A stretch of 64,000 nucleotides of DNA from Micropterus salmoides (taxonomy: Eukaryota; Chordata; Actinopteri; Centrarchiformes; Centrarchidae): the NCBI RefSeq assembly GCF_014851395.1, contig NW_024041484.1:5714183-5778182 (forward strand), given 5' to 3'. Of the stretch, positions 36,327 to 46,174 are shown piece by piece (position 1 is the first letter of the stretch; each line of letters begins with the position of its first letter). The position numbers and the translations under genes are program-made. The notes beneath the pieces were generated by a model that had not been told where the DNA came from, ran no database searches, and worked only from the letters and a program-made list of their open reading frames with translations.

Positions 36327-36882
36327 GATTTCATTCACTATATTCAAACTTTCATTCCATATATCAGACTTTCATTCCATATATTCAGACTTTCATTCCA
36401 TATATTCAAACTTTCATTCCATATATTCAGACTTTCATTCCATATATCAGACTTTCATTCCATATATTCAGACTTTCATTCCATATATTCAGACTTTCAT
36501 TCCATATATTCAGACTTCATTCACTATATTCAGACTTCATTCACTATATTCAGACTTTCATTCACTATATTCAGACTTTCATTCCATATATTCAAACTTT
36601 CATTCCATATATTCAGACTTCATTCACTATATTCAAACTTTCATTCCATATATTCAGACTTCATTCACTATATTCGAACTTTCATTCCATATATCAGACT
36701 TTCATTCCATATATTCAGACTTCCATTCCATATATCAGACTTTCATTCCATATATTCAGACTTCATTCAATATATTCAGACTTCCATTCCATATATCAGA
36801 CTTTCATTCCATATATTCAGACTTCATTCAATATATTCAGACTTTCATTCAATATATTCAAGGTTCATTCCATATATTCAGA
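36327..36882 (+). repeat. Right-arm 21-bp tandem array, about 27 copies
   Basis: Units of 20-21 bp with consensus ACTTTCATTCCATATATTCA followed by G. Variants carry CACTATATT or CAATATATT in place of CCATATATT, one-base-shorter TATATCAG ends, and CTTCC in place of CTTTC. Positions 36719-36779 and 36780-36840 are identical 61-bp blocks of three units, evidence of recent expansion by three-unit steps. Confidence 0.95.
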
Positions 36883-36934
36883 TGGACAAACTTCATATAT
36901 ATATATATATTATTTCCTAAACGGCATGCCATAG

Positions 36935-37400
36935 CTGTCCCACCTCTTCTGTCTAATTTTAACTTGCTTTTTTTTTAATAACACACATTAGTTTTCAGTC
37001 TGTCTGTCTCTGCGTCTCAATTCAATGTCTTTCTCTCCCCTCCTCTCTTTCACACATCATCCTTCCTTTGTATCTCCTTTCCTGCTACCTGATGAGTGAG
37101 TCTCAACAGCCCCCTCTGACTACCTCTTCTTTGATCTGATATGAGCTCTCTAAAGCCTTTCACACTGCTGCTGTTGATTTGCAAGTTGTAAAACACATCC
37201 AAACAAACAAACACATACAAGAGTTATATTTTTTTCTACCTCTCTCCCTGCTGTAACCATCTCATCAGAACAACACTCAGCACGCTTGTTGATTCAGCTG
37301 GCTGACACACAAGTCCTTTCACATATTGTCTGCACACTATCTCTCACTTTCTCTAACTTTAAAAGTTGGTGGAATTGGTCTTTTCTGTCTACAAAACCCA
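36935..37400. other. Non-coding DNA, pyrimidine-rich
   Basis: Short T and CT-rich stretches (36968-36978, 37025-37100) and no recognised element or exon. Confidence 0.5.
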
Positions 37401-37500
37401 CTGAATGGTGCTTACTCTACCAGGGTTAGAGGTTTGATTCCCACTGGGACCCACACATGTTTCCATTGTGTGTTCTCATGGCATTTTAAGCCTCAAAGGA
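37401..37500 (+). mobile_element. Possible tRNA-derived SINE-like fragment
   Basis: GGTTTGATTCC at about 37429-37439, within an AGGGTTAGAGGTTTGATTCC context, resembles a tRNA B box (GGTTCGANTCC) as carried by tRNA-derived SINEs. No matching A box or tail is visible, so this is weak. Confidence 0.25.
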
Positions 37501-37889
37501 TATTTCATTTTTAAACATTCAGATGTCAATCCAAACCAGACATAGGTTATGTAATATCATACACTGTATCTTTGTGGGTTCATATTTTGTTCCAATCACT
37601 TGTCCCGGTCTTATTTTTTTGCAAGATATTTTTGTGGGATTCACTCCCAGGCCTTGAGGCTGACATTTGAGTCCAAGGGTCTGCAACACATCTTAGCATG
37701 ACACTCACAAACGATAGATTGACAGTTTAAATCACTTCAGCTGCGGAGGCCATCAGAGTTATCTAGGTGTCAGTCTTAGCATTGATTTTTCAATATCGCA
37801 TATCAAGCTGCATGCCTCTCCATCAACCACTTTCTTCTCCTCCAGGCTGTGCTGTTCTGCGAAATATAGATTGTGGCAAACTAAACAAA
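37501..37889. other. Non-coding DNA, nothing recognised
   Basis: Unique-looking sequence leading into the Tc1-like relic. No exon-like segment is seen. Confidence 0.45.
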
Positions 37890-38200
37890 AACTGTAAAAA
37901 ATTGAAAGGAGAAACACAACAAATGCAGATGCCTCCTTACAGGGCATGAGGACTGGTTGGAGGAATATGAAAATAATGTGAATCATATGCCATGGTCTTC
38001 ACAGTCGGCAGATTTCAACCTTTAGGAGATTTTGGAGCAACGTGTTAGACAGAGTTCTACTACCATCATCAAAACACCAAATTGAGAAACATTTTTGGGA
38101 AGAAAACTGTTCATCCTTCAGAGACTTCTATGGAGTATGTTTTTGGGCCTTGCGGTGAAACAGCACTACATATGTTGGTTTTTCACTGGTTTCACTAATC
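37890..38200 (+). mobile_element. Tc1-like transposon relic, copy 1
   Basis: Ordered blocks are shared with copy 2 at 53157-53515: GGAGAAACA, AAATGCAGATGCCTCC, GATTTTGGAG and ATCATCAAAACACCAAAT. Read on the + strand with gaps, the middle gives W-S-S-Q-S-A-D-F-N and then E-I-L-E, matching the SPDLNP...E region that holds the last catalytic acid of Tc1-type transposases. Here a deletion removes the residues between N and the following stop, so the copy is dead. The right end keeps a GTTGGTTTTTC block. Boundaries are approximate. Confidence 0.6.
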
Positions 38201-38325
38201 TCTATAGCACTCTCAAGTTCACTTTATCACTTGATTTGATTGTCCTCCACACCCAATTTTTAGCAATTATTTTCTTCAAGAGTGGGGAATTGTGGGTTTC
38301 TCTTGCAATTTTGACACGTCGTTAG

Positions 38326-38645
38326 TAGGAATACACTGATTCAGTTTCTCTCTAGCTGATAGCGATTCCAGTAGCTCAACTTATCTGCCCATATTGACTC
38401 CCAATCTGATTGCTGTATTTTCTTTTTTTGTAGATTTAAAATCGGTATACCTGGCCATATGGAGCTTTATTGTTATGCAAGGTAACATGAGGCTATCGAT
38501 TGCCGTGGCGCTAAAAACAGCACATTTGAATGAAAGTTATTGACAGCGGAAGCACTGAATTTTATAATAGGATTAATGTGGATCAGTCACATCTGACCAA
38601 TACCCATTTCACTTGGCCAGTATAAATGCCAATTGGTGCGTCCCA
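38326..38645. mobile_element. Probable hAT-like non-autonomous element
   Basis: The left end TAGGAATACACTGATT and the inverted right end TGGGACGCACCAATT are degraded forms of the TAGGGATGCACCGATT terminus. The interior has ACATCTGACCAATACC near the right end. No convincing 8-bp duplication survives, so this is the least certain of the three hAT calls. Confidence 0.5.
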
Positions 38646-39038
38646 GTACCACCCTTGAGTCTGTTCTTCAACTTCAGCCTTCACCCTCCAGCCAGCAAGA
38701 GTATTTTGACCTTGCTGGCTAGATCAGGCTACAGAGAAGCAGGTACACTAATGCCTGATGTTAGGCTCCATCAACTACCACATGTTGTGTTAAAAATGAA
38801 GATGACCACAGATTGTTTTGGCAATGGCTAGGATGAGGATGTTAATTTTATGTGTTATCCAGAGGCAGTGTGAGAGATGAAAAGTTTATGATTCATGCTG
38901 ACATGCCTGGTTGATGCTCAGAAAGGCAGAGACCCATTGGCACCCTTTTAGCCTGCAGTGGTTTAGACCATCGGGAAAAAAAGCTGCTACTGGGAGAATT
39001 AAACACTGCATAGCATTAACTGACTAAATATCGCAATT
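38646..39038. other. Non-coding DNA, nothing recognised
   Basis: Unique-looking sequence without exon-like segments or repeat ends. Confidence 0.45.
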
Positions 39039-39057
39039 ACACACACACACACACACA
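39039..39057. repeat. (CA)n microsatellite
   Basis: A 19-bp CA run. The minus-strand frames 39024-39221 and 39037-39231 begin in it and are artefacts. Confidence 0.9.
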
Positions 39058-39303
39058 TGTGCCACATGTGCACAAATACACTCTACACAGACAGAAAAAA
39101 GTATAATAAATTGGTAGAATGTGGAAGACATGCACTGACACATACAGTACAAACACACTGTACTGGAGGTACAAAAATGCCTTTGTAACCTGACACAACA
39201 CACACATGGAAAGAAAGACAATATAACACATTGCTAAGAATCACATTTGGTCATTTATCTAAAACACACACAAACACACAGTTGTCCGCTGTGTCCCTAT
39301 GTT

Positions 39304-39320
39304 GGGGAGGGGGGGGAGGG
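39304..39320 (+). other. G-rich tract with quadruplex potential
   Basis: GGGG-A-GGGGGGGG-A-GGG supplies four runs of at least three G with one-base loops if the eight-base run is split. It sits at the left edge of a low-repeat block (39330-39700). Confidence 0.6.
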
Positions 39321-42094
39321 TCACACTTTCTGACAGGTCCATAATTCATGTAATGGAGCTTCAATGGGCCTTTTCAGTCCAGTCAGGGGCTGTGCAAACT
39401 GCCGCTGCAGGTATGCTATAGCTGTCTGGGGAGACAGCAATAAATAAGGCCGCATAGTGTTTAATAAAACAATATGAAAATATTGTCTTACCCTTAATAT
39501 CCCTGCAGAAAGGAGAGGGGGATAAATCAGGGGGAGGACAGAGTTGTGGTCAGGCCTTCCCTGCAGCTCACTCCCTCTAACCTCCCACTTCTGTTTGCCT
39601 CCTTTCCCCCTTGGAAACGCAGCGTAAAACGATCAGTCATTCCTCATTCTTTGTCTCGCCGGGCAAAGGGGGCGTAGATAATGGAGACACTCTATTGGTA
39701 ACCAGTTGAACCTATTTCTGTTTTTTCTTTCCTGACTTTGGAAAGACCTATGTTCCCAGCACATCAGGTAGTATCCCTACCTCAGATTAAATGTCTCTAA
39801 GTGAACTACTGTCTGTATGTTTTCAGTTTAAGGAGCACTTTTCAGTAGTTTATGTAGGAAAATCAAATCAGAGTAAATTAAATCCTGAGAGACCATTCTT
39901 TATCCTTGAATACCTGACATCAGGAAAACCTTGAGTTCACCGACGGTTACTGGTAGTGATGGAGACTGATGGGATTACATTAGATGCTCAGGAAGCTCCT
40001 CCTCAGTTCTAACTTTTCAGAGTCTGGACCCAATGTGACTGCATTATGTATGCCTGTTTGGCCAGTGAAAAAACAGCCATCATTCACCTCATTCTTTAAA
40101 AAAGAGCTTTCAGTGCTGTTTAAACAAAAGGTGCTATGCAATTTGAATCCAAATGCATTTAGGATATTTGTTAACCATTCACATAAGTTTAAATGTTGCT
40201 GCTGTACAGAGCTTTGGCTAGCTCTTTATTTCTGAACATATTGATGTATGTTTTAACGCAAATACTGTATATGCTTCACATTCATGCTGTTTATACTCAT
40301 TCAGATCAAGTAGCTTGTTAGTCATGCAGCTGCTGGCCAGTGACCAGCTCAAGTGGAGTAACCGCCGTGCTCATGGGCATCTAAGTTGTTGCTTGAGGCA
40401 GGTTTTTATGTTATTCCACTTTGTTACACACTGCAGTTGGAAATTCTTGTTTCCTGCTATCACTTCAAGCTTAGTCCATCTCTGATTTATAGACATCACC
40501 TCTTTGTCAGAATCATCCGTTTCTTTTTTTGGCATCTGTTTTTTGGAAAAGGAGAAGCTTCATCATGTTTTGGCTCCCAGCAGCTTTGTGCAATAAGAAC
40601 ACAGGCAGCTTGTGTGTGAAACGTCCATGTCCCAAAAATGCGTCGAAGGGGAATAAACAGCCTCCATCCTGTACATGATGCTGCGCAGATCTGGAATCGA
40701 CAGGTCATTTGTTCTCACTCCTGGCACCAGAAAAGAACTGCAGAGCTTCAGTTTTGTATGCTGTCATATGAACAATTTCTTATGAATGAATAGTTTCATT
40801 CCCCTTCTATTGCAAAAATATCATGAGGTCAACCTGAATCAATGAACTAAAGTAATGTGCCAGCTTGATGGTATCCCATCTGTGCCACACAGTAGGTGGC
40901 TCTTTCTCAAGGTGGGTCCCGTGACGGGGCCCAGATTGGCAGTGCCAGCCACCAAACGATGGTGCCAAGAGTCACGTGGGGTGGCAGTCTGTCGCTTTCT
41001 CCTAAGGCAATCTTTTTCCAGGAAAACGGAAGCGAGCAGGTTGGAGCTTGAGCAGAAGGATTGGAAACAAAAAGCGTATATCAATCCCTACGCTCGTGTC
41101 GAATTCAAAATGTGTTTGCAGGTTTATACAGCTGCTAAGGTAGCCTTGGTGCCATGCTGTCAGGCCATGCTCCAACTCTAAACAGACTGTCCTCTGTTCT
41201 TACCACCACACAGCTTGTCTTTCCTGTTATATACTGAAATTCCAACTGGACATTTAGCCCTAATTTATTTAATTTGTGCAGCATTTCTGTAGTTCAAAAT
41301 CATTTCAAGTCCACAAGAATGGTGGCAAGCCTTTATGACACTGATCCAGGGCAATAATGACTAAAGTGTCAATCATGATTGTATTGAATCCCATCTGAAC
41401 ATACTGGAAAAATCTAGAGACAATGGAATTGACTTGCAAATACTAATTGATGGACACATATTGCAAAGCCTTGAAAAGCTTGTCCAGAAGAATGTACATC
41501 TGTCTCAGCACTTTGCACATACTCATTTAAAGATACACAAACAAACTCAAACTCACACACACCCAGAAACACAAACAAACACACGGTAAAGCGAGTCTCA
41601 GAATAAGCGATGCAGGAAGTGAGGCAGCTCTACGCAGTAACCGAGATGTCAGCGGTCACAGGGACCAAAGGAGAGGATCTCCATGCCTCTGGTCTAATGT
41701 TGTCCTCCAGGCCAAACCACAACAGGCCTCCCTGCACCTCCTCTATCCCAAATAATCACTGGGCCTTCAAAAACCAGAGAAAATAACTTAATTGGTATGC
41801 TATTTGAGTTTTTTTCCCCAATGGCATGGAGCTGCAATAAATTATACATACTGAATTTCTCTTCTCTTTTACAAGCAGCTCTCTTCAATCTTAATCTTTT
41901 TTAGCAAATTCCATTTTTCAGCCTTTTTTGTGATAGTAGCTGTGAAAGCCTCATAATCTTAGTAATAAGTTAACTGTGTTTTCCTGGCTCTCCATTGTAA
42001 TAGTACTACTGAAACAACAAAAAAAAACCTAAAGTGAAGCCAAACAGTCGGGGGGAAAACAGGGCCTGTCAAATTAGAGGCAACACAAAGACCC
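39321..42094. other. Non-coding DNA, candidate regulatory block at its left
   Basis: Positions 39330-39700 contain TTTAATAAAAC, AGGCCGCATAG and several palindromic words in a low-repeat setting, as in conserved non-coding elements. The rest holds short conflicting frames (39984-40235, 40386-40619, 40855-41181) and a CA/AAAC-rich stretch at 41530-41585. No gene is recognised. Confidence 0.45.
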
Positions 42095-42520
42095 GCTTGT
42101 TGAGAAGGGAGGGCGGTCATGAACTCGGGATCCGGACGGAGACCACAGCGTAAATTCGACCCTTGTCAAACCCCCTCCGCACTGCCTCCACCACCACCTT
42201 CCTAAAACACCAAGACGTCAAAGAAACCCAGAGAAATTCACCCGGCTCTTTCCTCAGCCTGTCAGCGGCCATCCGTCTCTCTTATGTGTCCTTAATAGCA
42301 TCTGACCACAGCAGCCAGAGGAGGAGAAGAAGCGGTGCAGCCGCAGGCTCACATCTAACCGGACTGGAAAACTCTTTATTACTTCTAACATTATCAGTCC
42401 TTTTTTTCCTCGTTCTCCCTCTCTGTAATACCTTCAGGACTAATGTAGCATACAACGATTCAGCCGACAGCCGGAAATGGAGCGATTCTTTGGCTATTGA
42501 CCTCTGACCCGGCATGAAGT
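42095..42520. promoter_or_regulatory. CpG-rich patch, candidate regulatory element
   Basis: About 22 CpG sites by hand count in roughly 425 bp, including GATCCGGACGG, TCAGCGGCCATCCG and GCCGACAGCCGG, against a CpG-poor background on both sides. The overlapping frames on both strands (42163-42507, 42282-42545) follow from the composition. A start site cannot be placed. Confidence 0.25.
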
Positions 42521-44119
42521 GAGACACGAGGGTTAGTTTTTTCATACTTTATATTCATAATCTTGTGTGTCTCCTTGACAACAGTGAGTTCAGTCACATT
42601 TGGACAGCTCCATTGCACCAGCTCACCTCTAATGGTGAAAACCTTTTCCATTGCTTTTCATTAGCAGTGTGTCTGTAGTATATTTATGAACAACTAGAGA
42701 TATGTGATGTATGTGTGAGGATGTATGCCTGAGGACTGGTTAAGTATCACTTCAGTGCTATATCTCAGCAAGGCTATGGGAGACAACACAAGCACACACA
42801 CATACACCTACCTAGCGAAGTCTTCTAGGTATTATGCTGGCTGTGTGGAAGTGCTAAACCCATTTCAGACGGCATGAATTGGGAATAAGTGAGGTTATGC
42901 TGAACCTCCTGGGAGGGGAGCGTGGCTTGGGGGGGATCATCAGGGCTGAATGTAAGGTCTGTGCTCAGTGTACCCCCAATTAAAACAATTCAGGAAGTGT
43001 TTTTCTCAAAATTTAAAAAAGAGCTCTATTATAAGGTATAAAGTTTCTGGTTAGTGTAGGTGAGGACTGTCCTGGACTTGTTTTCCAGAAAGATTTTCAT
43101 CTCTCTCGCATTCTGCTGAATTTCCTCAGAAACAAATGTACATAAGAGAGCTTGAATCAAGAATCTTTTTCTTGTCAATTCATGCAACACCTTTAACATA
43201 CTGATGTACAGGCCCCAGCTTGTTTGGTGGTATGGTGTATTTGGATTGATGAGGTATTTTATTGACCAAGTGAAGTCCCATCCGTATTAACATGCAGACA
43301 CAGCAGAGATGAGCAGAAAATGTCTCCTTCTCAGACCGTTGCTCACCTTTTACGACAGTTATAGTAGATAGTTATGAAATTGTTCATATATGGAAAGTCA
43401 GCAGAAAAGCTCTTCGAAAGCTTAGTGTAAGCCATATTTTTTTGTGCCAGTGAGTACGTGGTTTTGGCACCAGGCAGCTGAGCCACTAGGAGACCCTATC
43501 ATAAGCATTTTTCAGCATTATGTTGTCATACTGGGGGGGATTGGACTCTGGTACAGCTGGAATAACCCAAATATTTACTATCAGCTTTCAGTATGCGGTG
43601 AGTGGGTGCTGCTGATAGTGGGAGGTAATGTTTGCTTGAGCAGCAGGAGGAGAGGTAGTGATGCGTGAAGGAGGATGAGGAAGTGCAGAGAAATGAAGTC
43701 TAGTCAGTAATTGATTAAAATTAACTTAAATGTTCCAAAAGAACAAAGGATGTACATTTTTTGTGTGTACATGATAAATTACTATTGCAAATTTGTGAAA
43801 ATGAAAATACAAAATACTACATTAAACAAAAGACTTACTTTTGGGTCTTTTGCAAAACTTTTGCATTATCCTTAGTTTTGTCTTGTCCTGAGAATCCTTC
43901 TGAGTAAAATCATCATACCCACAAATATCCCAGGAAATGTGGCAAAAAACTGCATAAATTATATATGAAATTTCTACAAATCTCCTATATGTTATCCTGA
44001 CACCATCATTCAGTCTGTACCTTAAAAAAAACAGGTCATAATAATAACTCTTCTTATCTTATTGTTTCTAAAGGTAGTACTTGAACACAGTTTGCATGCT
44101 TCTTGCAATGTATGCATTG
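42521..44119. other. Non-coding DNA, nothing recognised
   Basis: AT-rich with no repeat ends. A donor-like GCGGTGAGTG at 43597-43606 has no open exon before it. Confidence 0.5.
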
Positions 44120-44194
44120 TATCCACACGTTTGAAATGCACTTATTGTAAGTTGCTTTGTTTAAAAGCGGCAGATAAATAAATGCAATGTAATA
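44120..44194 (+). mobile_element. Retroposon 3-prime fragment (GTAAGTTGCTTTG family)
   Basis: TTATTGTAAGTTGCTTTGTT, then AAAAGCGGCAGATAAATAAA and TGCAATGTAAT, match the 3-prime end of a widespread fish retroposon usually reading GTAAGTCGCTTTGGATAAAA followed by GCGTCTGCTAAATG. A second fragment lies at 45038-45100. Confidence 0.6.
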
Positions 44195-44534
44195 CCAAAA
44201 GTCTCAACATTAAGCGGAAGATATAACAATGGAATGCACCTGTCATTCTACCCCACAACCGGGAAACCTCCGTCATCATGGATTTGCCTTGCCGTTCCAG
44301 CTGTTAAGTTATGTATGGTCTGTTAGCGTTTAAATTGGTCGTTAAAAAAGGATCATTAAAGTCTTACATTTCACTGACTGACACCTGCAGATAACCCCTT
44401 CCTAAAATCTAGGATAATAACCACAGCTGAAGCACTGTAGCAGGCGCCCCAGCTCTCTGAAAAACGGCTGTATGTCAGCTTGCTTGAGCTACCTGGCCAA
44501 CTTCTGTTCAGCTCGACTGTTTCTACCCCACAGG
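44195..44534. other. Non-coding DNA upstream of an exon-like segment
   Basis: Low-repeat sequence. The last 80 bp (AGCTTGCTTGAGCTACC, then CTCGACTGTTTCTACC) lead into an acceptor-like CCCCACAG. Confidence 0.45.
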
Positions 44535-44576
44535 AGCCCATTTATAGACCCAGCGATGACATGCTCGACATCTCGG
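44535..44576 (+). CDS. Candidate 42-nt microexon (unidentified gene)
   Basis: An acceptor-like pyrimidine tract ending TTTCTACCCCACAG precedes 42 nt that translate in phase 0 to EPIYRPSDDMLDIS, followed by a donor-like GTAAAT. Length is a multiple of three, so inclusion or skipping would keep frame, as is typical of neuronal microexons. The segment holds three CpG (counting the one at its end) in a CpG-poor area. I do not recognise the peptide. No partner exon is seen in the window, which would then lie inside a very large intron pair. The donor is only moderate, and chance matches of this kind are expected in 64 kb. Confidence 0.2.
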
Positions 44577-45037
44577 TAAATAAGACAAAAGAGGATTTAT
44601 CCAGGCCACCGTTTCCCTCAGTTTATCAAGGAGAAGTGCTGAAGAGGCAGCTGACCTTTTCCCTGGCATTCCCAATCTGCAGCATCCTCCCTCTCGCTTC
44701 CCTCTCTGCCTCTTTGCCCCAATTTCCTCCACCTCCTCTTTTTTTTTCTCCTGGCCTCTACCTCTGCATCCTACCACCTCTTTCCTCAAGCCCCTTCTCT
44801 TCCTCTCTCCTCTCGTTTGTCTTCTCTCTTCCACTAGCAGTAGGCACGGATGTAAACGAGGTAATTTTTCCCTGCCTTTACCCATGAATAGATTAAATAT
44901 GAGAAAAGGACAAAAATCAGAAAGTAGATGACTTGCGCAATCTGCTCATCAGCCAACTTTTCACCCCTGTTCACCCCTGAGTGTGATGGTTTCCAGATTG
45001 TCCTCTATTAGTTGGTGAACTAGCAGCTGAAGCTTCT
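44577..45037. other. Non-coding DNA with long polypyrimidine tract
   Basis: Positions 44688-44836 are almost wholly C/T on the + strand with a nine-base T run. The 135- and 120-codon frames across it on both strands are compositional. Confidence 0.6.
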
Positions 45038-45100
45038 CCTACCACACTTATCATAGAGGATGAAAGCATCTGCTAAACGCCTGTAATATAAATGTAAAAT
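45038..45100 (+). mobile_element. Retroposon 3-prime fragment, second copy
   Basis: GGATGAAAGCATCTGCTAAA followed by CGCCTGTAATATAAATGTAA matches the same 3-prime end as 44120-44194, in the same orientation 900 bp away. The two have decayed at different positions, so they look like separate insertions. Confidence 0.6.
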
Positions 45101-45384
45101 GATGTTAATCTTCTGCTCTGTGGTGAGAAGGCACAGCTCCGCCCAATCTCTACCTCAGCGGCTCATTTAGAGCCTAACAATCGTCTCCCAAGGTTAGATC
45201 CATGATTACAGCAGCCTCCCTCTTTGCAGGGGTCTGCTCTAGTCTCTCTTCCCCTCACCATCACAGAAAGAACACTGCCATCTGTTGATGGGTGGGGCTA
45301 TTACACGTCTGGGGTTACTCTGCCGATAAGTTTTGGCTGATGTAGACAAGTCTTTATGAGGTTCTCAGAGAGTCAAGGACTGTG
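45101..45384. other. Non-coding DNA, nothing recognised
   Basis: Short low-repeat stretch between two mobile-element fragments. Confidence 0.4.
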
Positions 45385-45600
45385 TTTAAAGGGTCAGTTC
45401 ACCCAAATTACTAAAACATATTTACAATTTACTCCTAGTGGCATCAGTTTGGACATATTCACCACTGAAACTTCTGTTGCCTCCCAAATATAAAAATTGT
45501 GTTTTGTTTGTGCTGCATAAAGAATAGGAAAATGCCTTTTTTTTTACATGAGCGTGCCTTTAAAAACAAAAAAAAAATCTTTTATTGGATATTTCACAGA
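45385..45600 (+). mobile_element. Possible dispersed repeat (AAAGGGTCAGTTCACCC family)
   Basis: TTTAAAGGGTCAGTTCACCC, then a TTACTCCTAGTGG block, resembles the left end of a repeat common in perch-like fishes. The matching inverted end (GGGTGAACTGACCC) is not found, and resemblance fades after about 60 bp, so the right boundary is arbitrary. A-rich runs at 45538-45576 follow. Confidence 0.4.
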
Positions 45601-46040
45601 CTTGTAAAACATATATTATTTATGTATTAATAAGGAATGTTTCTTTGGTGAAAAGTAGTTCAGTTAAATTCTTCTTCTACTTTCAGTGTTTTCCAACTCT
45701 TAAACATCCAGTTTTCGCCCATATTATACCCTTAAGAAACTTAGAAAAAAATAAGATCTCATTCCACCTTGTCCAACAGTATCATACATATTTTCTATCT
45801 GCTTGTTCCAGCTGAAACTTTTATATAGCTTCAACCTTTATGAAGTTTACACTGGGTGATATATTCTTTGTGTTTTTAACACTGCACCATTCCATCAAAT
45901 GGAAGAGTTCTAGAGGTTTTGTGCCTCATTTCCCCAACATTCAACCTGACATCTTATATCTTTGGGATCTCCAGTAGAATTTAAATTACAATTGTGTAGA
46001 TTGGAACAATGTTTGGCTGTACAGCACGAGTTGTGGGTCG
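45601..46040. other. Non-coding DNA, nothing recognised
   Basis: AT-rich; may contain the degraded rest of the repeat on its left. Confidence 0.4.
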
Positions 46041-46174
46041 TCCATCCATCCATTATCTATAATACTTATCCTTAAAAGGTTATGGGGGCCTGGGGCCGTT
46101 CCCAGCTGACACTGGGCGAGAGGGGCTGACACATGATTACAAACACCCACGGGGAGAATATTCAAACTTGCGAG
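46041..46174 (+). mobile_element. Retroposon fragment (CCATCCATTATCTAT family)
   Basis: TCCATCCATCCATTATCTAT, then ATACTTATCCTTAAAAGG, GGGGCCTGGGGCCGTTCCC, AGCTGACACTGGGCGAGAGG and CACGGGGAGAATATTCAAAC follow, in order, a very common teleost retroposon. The middle part of the usual sequence is deleted. It is the best preserved of three relatives in the window. Confidence 0.75.

Larger units (their letters stand above)
35352..36934. mobile_element. 1.58-kb foldback element with subterminal 21-bp tandem arrays
   Basis: The termini CTATGGCATGCTGTTTAGGA and (inverted) CTATGGCATGCCGTTTAGGA agree at 23 of 24 positions. Pairing continues inward: a GGAGTTTGTCC/GGACAAACTTC block, a 21-bp tandem unit on both sides, then unique arms. 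Examples are TACTGGGAACCATAT with its partner near 36200, GCAGGAAACCTCCCAGGCC at 35767 with GGCCTGGGAGGTTTCCTGC near 36119, and CTCACAGGTGACCCCACAAC at 35822 with its partner near 36060. Only about 200 bp in the middle is unpaired. A TA just inside the outer C/G on both sides could be the target duplication. The element has no transposase; its open frames of 293 and 199 codons are translated tandem repeat. Confidence 0.85.

Noticed and set aside
36053..36934. 293-codon and overlapping 199-codon open frames, the longest + strand frames
   Set aside because: They translate the 20-21 bp tandem array of the foldback element (peptides of the FHSIYSDFHSIY type) in two frames at once; no start context or known domain.
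44480..44887. 135-codon + frame and 120-codon minus frame
   Set aside because: Mostly a translated polypyrimidine/polypurine tract; only the 42-nt segment at its left has splice-like borders.
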